Shown: one piece after another, positions 22,965-35,100 of the stretch
Layout of the letters: each line of letters opens with the position of its first letter
Position numbering within the stretch: the first letter of the stretch is position 1
Assembly: GCA_016165875.1 (NCBI GenBank)
Contig: JABBOT010000012.1
Coordinates: 12,460,984-12,524,983, forward strand
Length of the DNA stretch: 64,000 nt
Reading direction: 5' to 3'
Source: Acanthopleura granulata
Taxonomy: Eukaryota; Mollusca; Polyplacophora; Chitonida; Chitonidae
Notes under the pieces: generated by a model
The model's database searches: none
What the model was told of the DNA's origin: nothing
Seen by the model: the letters and a program-made list of their open reading frames with translations, nothing else
Program-made: the position numbers and the translations under genes

Positions 22965-25152
22965 ACGGGCATATGAAAATGTGAAAGAGTGTATCATCTA
23001 GGTCACCCTACTGATGGCAAACTTAATACCAAAATATAAGATGGACGCTTCCCTGTCATTCTTCAGGTTAACACTACTCAAGCATATGTCAATACATCCA
23101 CGCCTAACAATTCTCATCAACAATCTGATTACCAGTATGTAACATATTTTTGATACATACCACTGAGTTATTTAACAAATCATGATTTCAAGAAATATAT
23201 ATATGATTTTGAAGCATCATATGTGAATGTGTATCTAAAAATTCACTAGTGACTTGCTGTATTTCTACACAAGCAGAGGCGTTAAATATTAAAACAGGAA
23301 AACAGCACAACTTATATATGCATAAATACATACAACACGAAAATTAATTTTGTGGACATTTCCTATGCGAGAGAACACAATTCCTGTTCTCCATAGCTAG
23401 CCCAATTCTCTCAGACAGCATACCTTTTCTTAACACACAACCTTGCAATTACATGAAAATGATTCATTGTGTTGTGGCCACATGATGAAATCTAGTCCAC
23501 TTTGCTTCCAGTAATTGCTAACCACTTGACACATTACACCAGAAGTTGTATAAGTGAAAGTGGGAGTCACCTGGTTAGACCAGGTACAGCCTAACTAATC
23601 CATCTGAAACATTCCTCTCCCAACTCTCTAAAGAGTACATATGGCTGGAGGATTACAAACCCTTGTGACTTACATGACTTTTCTTAGCACTTCTGCTAGA
23701 TGTAGTCACAACATGTTATAAAAATCAGGCAAACTGAAATCAAAATTTCGTGTTTCGATCATTTAAACATGTACTACAACCAGAGGTACACCCAAGTATT
23801 ATCTGACAAATTACCACCTGGTTTGAGACAGAGGAAACTGAACTAAAATGACAGCCTTAAAATCAAAGAGCAGTTAAAACAATATTACCATTAAAACACT
23901 TGGATCATCTTCTATCACTATTACAACAAAGACTGTGGAATATGCCACAGTTTAACAGTATCACAGGTACCGGTAGCATATACAGTACATATCTAGGGAT
24001 TATAAAAAGAGACATCCACACTATAAAGATATAAAATTATGCTGGTAAAGACACAAGGGGGAAAATCTAACATTTTTACTGTGAGAGAAAAAATGAAATT
24101 AGTGTTGACAGAAAGACCTCTAAAAGGCATGCATGAAACTTTCATTATATTTCTTCCTTCTTTTTTTTTCAGATTCTTTTTCAATAAATTAAATGAAGCT
24201 AAATGGTTGGAATGTTTGGGGGTTTTGTGGATCACTTCCAGTATCAATGAAACAAAAGTAAAAAAAACTGGGCGTAGCACCTCATCCAATGTTCTAAGTA
24301 AGCTCCATAAACCGTTTCCGGTTCTGATATGGTTTTCGTGGTCTGTCCATTAACGCTTTCATCATACTTTACTTTCACTCAGTTTAAAGGAAAGGTGATT
24401 TTTTCTTTTCACACACACACCTTCTGGTGCAAGACTTTACATACAAGCATCAATCTGATATCATAAAATTGCCAAATTTTGCTGAGTTTAAAATTTCAGT
24501 TTTATCCAGCGCAAAATACAACTCGCCTGAATGGCAACTACTTCTAACCAATCAACTGGTGCATGTAAACGATGGAACTAAGGGCACAAACGAATCCATA
24601 TCTGTCTTCATTACTGTCTTCAGACACAAATAACCATGCATGGAACGCATAGGTACTGTGCCAAACTGCTATATCTGCAGTGTCACCGGGTTTCATTTTT
24701 TAAGAGTGACATTTGAAGATTCCAGTACTCCATGTAGAGTATTCATTTCCCAAACAACTACGTATAAATGTATTTTCATATTTTCTGCTATCAAAGCAAC
24801 TTAGCATGCATTTTGTTACAAAATTTTCTACAACATATTGCACGTCACTGTTATTTTCATCATGCTGTTTGCATTCAATAATATTATACAGAATATACCA
24901 CCTCATAACATTTGAGTAATTTTTAAAATTGGTGAAGACAGTGAAAGACACAGTTTGAAGAACACAAACAAAATGAATAACAGTGAAAAGTATGTGTATG
25001 ATTGTGCCCAACCTCATATACTTGTACATTACAGTACAATAAAATACTTCCCTTTAACAGGAACTTATCGTTACATTTATCACCTGTCTTTGTCATTAAA
25101 TTTTGTGTTTACACACACAGAACGATCAAATTACAAAATCACAGTGCAATTA

Positions 25153-26150
25153 TCAGCTGTTAGCACAGGCAGTGCAAGGGGCATCCACCTGACAGCACAA
25201 TCGATTCAAAATATCCTCGGTAACATTTTTGAAGAATTTTTTGGCTGTCGAGTCGTACTTTCTGCGAGCATACAGAATAAGGAGTATATAATCAGGGGTT
25301 ATTTTCTTGTGAAAGCAGGTCTCCACCATTCCTAGGAGCTCTCGGTGGATTCTGGATGCTCCAGAGGTCCCTTCATTCACATCGCCAGAGCTGGGGCCAG
25401 ATGTGGGACCTCTAAAATCTTCTCCTTCTGGGTTGAACATGTAAAACTTCTTCGGAGTATCCTGAAAAACTGCACCAGAGCCGTGTGAAGTTGCCCAGGA
25501 TCCTGTGTCCTGGGAAACAGAAGATTGTGGTGTTCTGTTGGTGGCAGTTTTCAGTTGCTCTGGATGACCTTGACATTGTTCATCTCCTAAAATTTTGTTT
25601 GAACCCTCCTGGGAAGTGGAACTACCCAAATCTTTAATAATTTCGGCTCGATTGTCCAAATCATGCATATCTGACTTAGCTGTTGTGTTGCTTGTTTGGA
25701 CATTCTTTGTTTCCTTTTCACCTATATCATCTATCACATCGTCAGCAGACTGCTGAATACTCTTTGACAATTTGTCTTTGGCTTCTTTGTCCACATCCTT
25801 TTCTTTACTACCATAACTATCATCCACTCTTGTACTATGCTCACATCTACCCTGGTCCTGACTTGGAAAAGAGTTATCTCCCTGAAAACCTCTGCCGTTA
25901 GGGGTCTCACGAGTTTCCATGGCAGCACCTGCAGCAGCCATAGACACTTCAGTGGCTTGAACATCCGAATTGGGATCTCCTATTGTTGTTGCTGTCGAAG
26001 AGGAATGACTCCTTGCTGACTCAAAATCTGAGTTTCTCGGTCCCTGGGAAAGAGTATCACTGTCTGATGAGAGATCCTGGAGGTTACTGTGTATGCTGAT
26101 GTCAGGATAGGGGATTTCATCTGACAGCAAACTGGACGTGTGTGTCCGAC
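25153..26150 (-). CDS. MUN-DEP last exon: acidic/Ser tail and conserved-looking C-terminus
   Basis: 332 codons. About 270 residues are Ser/Thr/Asp/Glu-rich and low in hydrophobics. The final 60 residues form a likely helical module (IHRELLGMVETCFHKKITPD, then ILLILYARRKYDSTAKKFF) and end with a Cys-rich tail (LCCQVDAPCTACANS, then TGA). The composition change suggests the terminal module is functional. I cannot name it. Confidence 0.9.
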
Positions 26151-29100
26151 CTGGTCAATTGAAAAGAAAAAAAGAAATTGTTATCTTGAGTTTCCAGCTC
26201 CAAAATGAGGTTTAGGGTTAAAACTGTTCAACACTTGAATAGTTTTCATTATGCCTCCAAAGCCAATCAGATTGAACTTTCATTTGATATATCAACCCAA
26301 CACTGAACCAGTGATTTTCCTGGTAAATATGTAGAAGGAAGACATTCCATGATCCAACCAGACATAATTCAACCAATATCAATGCAAGTAACAAATTCAC
26401 AGGGTGTCCCAGTGAAACTAGTCTGCAAGTATAGGTGAATCAAGGATCCCACTGAAACAATTCTCACGCTTCATCCCAACCCCCAACCCCGTCCACCGTC
26501 CATCAAGAGCACTACCAACCAGTCAGGTATCCATCTAACAGAGATCCTAATCATGACTTTTGAGATGTGTGATGGGCCAAATAGCTCTTTCAACATGTTC
26601 AAGAGTGAAAGATGCTTCCAAATAACAATACACTTCCCCGCATTGAAGCATTCTTACCCTCAGCAGGCAGGAATAATTCAGCAAATATCAGCCAATTTAT
26701 GTGACTCATGGTGATGCTAGTAACTTTACATGGGCTCAGGCACAGCATCACGTTGACAACACCGAAAAATAAACACACACACAATTGAAACTGAGCTGAA
26801 TCCTGGGATGCTGATTATGTTCAGTAATTCAACTATAAATCATCACATGCTTCTGTGTGATCTGCCCTGTTCATGCACATTGAGGTAAACTCCAAACCTC
26901 TTGCTTTCTAGACAGATACTCCTTCCCTGGACAGTTTGAAAGAAAAGACAACAAAAATATAACCAAAATTATTTCAAAAGAGGGGTTCATACATACCTAA
27001 ACGGGAATAGGCATTTATGACGTGCTTAACTCCATATGTCATCTTTTAATCTGGAGTTCTTACGAGGCCATACGATACGCCATTTTAGAGAAACTGGAAA
27101 CACGATTTCATGTCATCTGTACCTTATGCTATTCAGTATAACGGATGAGACACACCTTTGTGTGTGAAGTATGACCCCTTTTATCATTACAATCGAAGGC
27201 CATGCATTGTGATTTCCTGGCTGAGATCGTATTCCACTACAACATTCTTGCTGAAAATGGCTATAAAGTATATCAGAACTGTCTCATAATCAGAACGAAA
27301 ACAGATCACTTGTTCCATCATAGCTATTATGTAACTGTTCTTGTTCACTTTCAAGGTACGCAGAATACATCAGGGAACCACACTATTACTTCCCATGTAT
27401 ACCACTAACGAGTTTCTCACCACTGGCAGAAGAGTCCTGTTCAACATCCACGATGACCCCCTGTGCCACAAGCTTCTGAGCCACCTGATAAGCCAGGTCC
27501 CTGGACACCATGGGACGCCCTGTCTCTGGGTCCACACTGTCCCCTAACTCACCCTGACCTGCAACGGCGGGAGGGAGGTCAACTGAACAGAGTAATCATT
27601 GTCAGGGAATGTACAGACAACACAACTTTCCAGCAAACACTAGTTCAAGGTATTCAGTGGGAGCGATCGCAGGAGCAAATCTTTTCAATGATGTTGGTTG
27701 CAGCAGGATATTATACATAAATAACACATGTCAATATATCACATATGAATTCAACTGATTGGTGCTTTACGCTGAACTCAAGAATATTTCACTTAGACAA
27801 CAGCGGCCAGCATTACGTATGAAAGAAAACCACCACCCCCACCCCTAAAGAAAAAACAACAACACAATCATATCTGATTTATTTATTTATTTGGTTGGAA
27901 TATACTCAAGAATATTTCACTTACACGACAGTGGCAAGCATTATGGTGGGAGGAAACCAGGCAGAGCCCGCGGGAAACCCACAACCATCGTCAGATTGCT
28001 GGAAGACTTTCCCACATATGGCCAGAGAGGAAGCCAGCAAGAGCTGAGCTTGAATTCGTGGGAGGCTTTTGGGTCAATACAGTGCGCTAGCGCACTAACA
28101 GACTAAGCCACGGAGGCTCTCAACCATATATGAGTATGTGATCAGTTGGCAATTTTACAAATGATATAGTGGTGTGTAACCTCTTCTGACCAATTCCATT
28201 CATTTATATTAGATGCTAGACCCAAAATTAAAATAAATTTATAAATCACAAATATAATTGCAGAAGCAATGTGCAAAAATTGATATGATTGCTTGTGTTA
28301 ACATGGTGTCACCTCTGTCACTCAATGACCTAAAGATATGATGCCTTGAACAATATTGAAATTTTCCAACATCAGTCATGTTCATGGCTGAAGGGGGAAG
28401 ACAATATCCAAGAAAGCCATACCAGTCAGAAAGCCCTTCTCCTGGTTCCTCAGCAGCCAGTGGACCAGCTGCCTCCCTGAGAAACATTTCCGTCGTGACT
28501 GCAGGTCCAGTTTCATTCGACTTATGATGCTTCGAGGAATGTCGTTGCTGTTAGAACTGTGCTCGCTGAATGTAGAGTACTGTAGTCATTGAACCAAAGG
28601 AGAGTTGGTTGTAAGCCACTGCTGGATCATAATTTTTTTTTTTTTAATTTACACAGGTGTTCAGTGATTTTCAGAAATTTAAGGGGAACTTTCAGGGCTA
28701 TTTACACACCTTTTTAATTTTATTTGGGAGACAAAACTATATCAATTCTGTTAGCCAATTTCAGGAATTCACAAAAAGTATAACTTTCATCAGCCCAGAG
28801 AATTATGCTATGAGGGTTTATTTAAATGCACATCGTGCAAACATGCGAAAGGGTTGATGAGTCACAGTAGTGTAGGTTATATTATTTACAATATTTATAT
28901 TGAATGGCGTTTAATGCTTAACTCAATATTTTCTCATGGATGGAGAAAACAAAAGTGCCTTGACTAAACAAATGCCCTTCTCGCTGTACCTAACAAGGAT
29001 TGACCGCAGCCACAACTGAAACAGTAAGAGCTCAATTCCCATACATGCAACTTTATTGATCAATAGCCTGACGGTTACACCGAGCCAGCAATTTAATTGT

Positions 29101-32100
29101 CTGAGTCATTGAGGGATTGCCTCACGTAATATATCAGATTCTCATACTAGGATAGCGGACTAGGTTCTCATACTCACATGGTAGACTCTGTTCTAATCCT
29201 GACATAGTGGACTAAGTTCTCATACTCACACAGTGGACTAGATTCTCATACTCACATAGTAGACTAAGTTCTTGCACTCACATACTGGACTAGGTTCTCA
29301 TGCTCACATAGTGGACTAGGTTATCCTTACGCTCACCTAGTGGACCAGGTTATACTCACATAGTGGACTAGGTGATACTTACGCTCACAGAGTGGACTGG
29401 GTTATACTCACTTAGTGGACTAGATGGTACTCACGCTCACACAGTGGAGTAAGTTTTACTCACAGTGGACTAGGTTATACTCACACTCACACAGTCGACT
29501 AGGTGATACTCATGCTCACAGAGTGGATTAGGCTCTCACACGGACATACAGGACTGGGTTCTCATCCTCACACAGAGGACTTGGTTCTCATACCCACGTG
29601 GACTTGGTTCTCATACCCACGTGGACTTGGTTCTCATACTCACACAGTGGACTACATGTAGGTTCTCATACTCACACAGTGGATTAGGTTCTCACACGGA
29701 TATACTGGACTGGGTTCTCATTCTCACACATTGGACTAGGTTCTCATATCCACTAGGTTCACATACTTGCATAGTGGATTAGGTTCTCATACTCACACAG
29801 TGGACTACATGCAGGTTCTCATACTCACACAGTGGACAAAATTCTCATGCTCGCACGTGGCAAGGTTCTCATACTCACATAGTAGACTAGGTTCTCATAC
29901 AGCAGACTCAGCAGGGGTGTAGTCAGAGTGTACAGCTGGAGCTTGAATGACACATCCTCCTGGGGAAGTAAATTGTGAGGAAATTGCACAACTTCATGCT
30001 TTATCCACAAGTTTTAATATTACAAGCAAGAGACACCTTTCAGTTATCTTCAGACCTTTACAAGAATATAAACATCAAGACTGTTCTTTGACATTCTCTT
30101 TATTGCTCATTTACACATGTTTACATACAAATATGACTTTTAATAGTTTCAACTTCCTCTACATGTACATTTCCCCATTAACTCGCATTTATTTTTGAGT
30201 TTTGTGTGCCTTGGGACATAAGATTACTGCGTCTGCCTCGAACAGACCTCAGGGCTAGTCATCTAAGAAAGTTTTGACATCAGTCAAAACTTAAAATATG
30301 ATTTGATCACTTCTTTTTTTTTCGGTTTATGTCAAATTTTGATTTTGGTAAATATCCCCAAATTTCGCCCCCGACTTAGTGGCAAACATTGCCTCATTCT
30401 TGATCTCGCGCAGCTATTTTATGGTTTGCTGGGAAAAAAGGATATCCCTATGGAAACTTGAAAACTTCGGCACAAAATGTAACATTTTATGATATTAATG
30501 CCTGAAAAACTGCACTTTTTGAATCAGTAATCATATATGGAAAATGCTGAGAGAAATTAATCCCAAGTTTGACTCCAACTTTTGACTCCACGTTTAAAAC
30601 TCACTTTGTGGAATCTGCCCCCAAACTGATTACTTACAGAGTAAGCCAGTAACTGGTCCACATGGACACCTTTTCCCATGTTGTTCATAAAACGTATCAG
30701 GTACTGAAATGCAATAGTGATCAGTGTTACATGACACAGACATGCCAAAATTAAATGAAGAATAAACAGTGAAGAACGTCAGTAGCACCTGATGCGAGAC
30801 TTAGTATTGTACCACAAGCTTTACCAGGGACATGTACTATATATCAGTTTCATCCGGTGTAGTGAAGCGGAAAGTGTTGTCGGTGAATATAAAAGCAGGG
30901 AAGAACAATGTGATATAACATCACGGCTAAACTCCAATTAAAATTAAACATTATCAAGAATGGAGAAAATAAGGGTTAGATCCAGCCTCCAAACGAACAA
31001 GTGACTCTTATGATGATAGCCTCATGAAGTCAGATTTGATAAAAAAAAAGGCCTCTAATATCATACAGTAACATGAAATTTCAGCACATGCAATTTATCA
31101 CTAATCTGTTTTCACTCTGAATGTCAGTGATCAGGTATGAGTCTATGACTTGTACTTACAGAGATAGCATGTGTCAGCAGCTCTGCCTGTTTCTCTGTGT
31201 TAAATTCACCAGTTTTCAGCTTGGACACCTCTTCTTCAAAGTCCTGAAAATATAAAGTAATTGTTTGGCCATCTCTTCCCCTTATATCTTCATCAAAACA
31301 CGTTACATTTTATAGTTAAATTCAAATCCTGGATATCTGTTGAAGGACATTTGCATTCCTCCTTACATGTGATTCTGAGCCAATTCTGAGCCAGTGCAAT
31401 GCGATACAAATACCTTTAACTCAGTCATTTATATAACCATTTGTTTTTCATTTTCCTATCATCAAGAATGCTCATAAGAATAAGTCTAAATAAGTGTTCT
31501 TGATAACAAAACACAAACATGTGAATCAGAGCTCGAAACAGAAAGCTGTTAAGAATGTGAAAATCGCCAAATTTCTCCATGATTTTTCTGTGATTTCCCA
31601 AGAAATCATAATCATAAATCACAATCATGAAAAAAAAATCCTGAACTCCTGCAAATTATGAAGGCTTCCATGCATCTCTGATGATCAGACTGAAGCCACC
31701 AACCTCGACAATGTAGAGCCAGACGTTCTGCAAGGTGCGTCTGAAGGCGTCCCTGTAGAGCCAGTTAGAGAGAGCTGAGAGGTTGTCAGACAGGAAGTCA
31801 AGGACAGGTTCCAGACGCTTGGACAGCTGGGATAGCGGCATTTCCGGAGAGAGGAGTAGGGCCAGAGCATCACGCACAAACAGGTTCAGCTGGGGAAACA
31901 CACCAACTTCTACACTCCATGTACATACTGTTTAACGTGTAGGTGATACAAATGTTTCCAAAAAGGTTCAAACGACTGTTTTTGGTTCAAGTTACAATGA
32001 TGATAGCTTGCAATCCTAAGTATTTAGCAATTTTTGTTAAAAGAGTATGGTTTGAAGATTTAAAAACAACCAACAAATTTTTTTTAGATTCTCTTTGTTC

Positions 32101-35100
32101 CAAGGCAACAAATTTTAATGTAGGTCATATTACACGCTCAAACTCAAATACTAAACACCCCCATGTGAAAGGGGACATAACTATGAAATAGTTTAAATCA
32201 ATCAGAATGTAGGACTATTAAAGCCGGATTAGCGCATATGACATGAATTGGGCCCTTAAATCATTATCATTCTATCTTTTAAATGTACATAACACCACTA
32301 ACATATGGATGAAAATTCAACTTGATTATAAACAGTCGGCTGCTACCCCTTGTTCTGTCAGTGCACAGGCAAGATGAAACTTTTGGTTGCACAGACAGTA
32401 CATCGAATACAGACGGGAAGGAGCACAGCTTGACATTCTACTTCAAAAGAGCGGGGGGCCTCCATGGCTCAGTCAGTTAGCGTGCTATCCCAGCACAATG
32501 ACCCGAAGCCTCCCATCAATGCGGTCGCTGTGAGTTCAAGACCAGCTCATGCTGGCTTCCTCTCCGGCCGTACATGGGAAGGTTTGCCAGCAACCTGCAG
32601 ATGGTCGTGGGTTTCCTCTGGGCTCTGCACGGTTCCTCCCACCATAATGCTGGCTGCCGTCATATAAGTGAAGTATTCTCGAGTACGGCATAAAACACCA
32701 ATCAAATAAATAAATAAGTAAATCAAAAGAGCGAAGGGCCTGATTCACATCAATAAGCCAGCATCGGGTAAGTAAGATGTCAGTGTCTCCTGACAGCTAT
32801 GTGAGCTGACAGTGATGAAGCATATGTTTTTTAGAGAACATCTACACAATTATCGGTTGGTGCTTTTTAAATCTTCAAACCTTACTCTTTTCAATATAAT
32901 CTATGATATACTTCCCCACTCTTCATTCAAGGCATCAGTGATCAATTCAGGTTCCCAATCCCGAGCAGCCTCTGTGCTGTACAGTGGCAAGATCATGTCA
33001 GCATATCACAGGGAGGGAATTTTCCTGATTGTAACTGTTTGTAAGAGCCTTTATGACAACAGGCAGTCATCGACTCTTGGGTACATGGCCATTTGCACAC
33101 TTCAACAATTGCTGAAGACTGCTTGTCTTCCTTCAATATGGAATGTACATCTGGGGAAAGTTCCTTGGTAATTTGCCATACTCTGGGCACTCATATTTCC
33201 CTCACACATAAAACTTATGTCCATATAACAGGGAATCTTTCCTGCCAAAGGTAATTAAATTTGGATGGGTCAAAGCTGTGTAGCCTGTTGTTCCTGCACT
33301 TACCATATTTTGTGGGAAAAACTGATAACGTATTACTTGCATGGTGAAAGAGACAACAGTCAAGTCAGCATGGGACCAAATGCACAGGAAAAGGTAGGCC
33401 ACTGAAAAATTCTATACTACAACTTTAAACAACAACCAACCCAAAATCAGGTCACAAAGGGCAATAACACATCACACACTTCAACTCAAACTTACCCTGT
33501 AAGCCAGCATCCTGCACATTCCCCTCAAAGCTGACATGATGTGCCTCCAGCAGTGGAGCACTGGGAAGATGGGTAACTTCATGCCCTGGACAGGAGTGGC
33601 CCGTGGGGTGCTGAACAGAGAGGAGGCTTCCAAGTGGGGGAAGTGGTCGTATTCCAGGTCATAATAGCTGTCTATGACCACAAAATCTGAAGAGAGTTCT
33701 ATCATATGCAGGGGATTGTATAATACAGAATTTACAGTTTAACAAAGTGGAATGTTACATAAACCTGGCTTGTAAGTGACCAACAAAAAATTCTGTGAAA
33801 TCTGTGACCTGAAAAGGTTTGAAATTTGTTTCCACATTGAGCTACATGAACATCAATGAAAGGTCTATGCTTCTACATGTATTCATTAATAACCAAATTT
33901 CATAACTGTTGGAAATTCCTATATTCTCATTCTACTTATGATCCTTGTCAGCTTTTACAAAGCAACATAAAATATAGTTCCACACTGAATCTGCACTGTC
34001 ATTTTAACATTGTCACCTGCCTTCTAAATTCATCAAATTACTACAAGAAGTAGCAAACTGTAATAAATGAGTAACTTGCTTACCATCTAAAAGGCCACTT
34101 TCATAGCCCGTCTCTTCGGTGTTCGTGTCACTCAGAAAATTGCTGATGTCATTGTTGTCATGGATACCAAATATTGTACACACATTCTCGTAATATTTTT
34201 TCAAAAACTCTAGTAATGCTATCACATTGTTTATTCGTGTACACATCTGAAAAGAGCATAGAACAAGAGAGAAGACTAATTGCTAAGACACTGACACTGA
34301 AATTAAAAAATGACCACAATGTCTGTGACTGCAATTTTACACTGAATAAGATTATTTGGCTAATTCTTCATAACAATTTATGCAATAATACTTTTGTGAC
34401 ATATCAAAAAGAACTAGAATATCACCTTCTTTAGCTGTATATTTACACCATTAAAATACATGACTTGTATGATGGTGACTATGTAGTGCACTTATACATT
34501 TTGATTATTGGTGGTACAATAAGGTTTAGAGAACAGAGAAAAATACCATGCCCTGCCTAGTGAAAACAATTCCTACCTCTTCTGAAATGGGTTCAAATCG
34601 ATCACAGAGAAGGAATGCTTTCCGATCCACGTAATAGAAGCAATCGTGAGCTGCCCCAGGCACATCGTGACGACAGCCCCACAGCAGCCCTCCCTTCATC
34701 TGAACCTGTACATACTCTACCAGCTGTAACACATGTGTTGTACACAAGACTAATTAATGACATACAAACTGCTTATGTAGCACACACATGAATATCATCA
34801 TGTAAATTAAATTTCGTCAACCTGACCAGGTGTATAATTTAACACTACAACAGCCATCAAGCTAACCAAAACACTGAATTTCCATTCCATTACAGTTTAT
34901 CTCAATGTCACCATTTCAATTTGAAAGTAACTGACTTTTTCTCCCTAATTTAAATTAAATTCTAAACCCGTTTATTTCCACCTAATCTGTCAACTTAGTA
35001 AAGGTTAAACTTAAAGCAACACTGAAAAGGGCAGTTTAACGATTCAGATCAAAGCCACCTTTTCCGATCAGCTAACACGGCTACTCTAGCTGGACCATAC

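Larger units (their letters stand above)
20453..25152. other. Convergent 3' region between channel gene and MUN-DEP gene
   Basis: This contains the channel 3' UTR (to about 21.15 kb), two SINEs and, on the other strand, the 3' UTR of the MUN-DEP gene, whose end I could not fix. No other coding exon with proper splice sites or family similarity was found; short ORFs here have no support. Confidence 0.6.

Noticed and set aside
24427..24633. 68-codon plus-strand ORF
   Set aside because: No splice, promoter or family support; probably chance in the MUN-DEP 3' flank.
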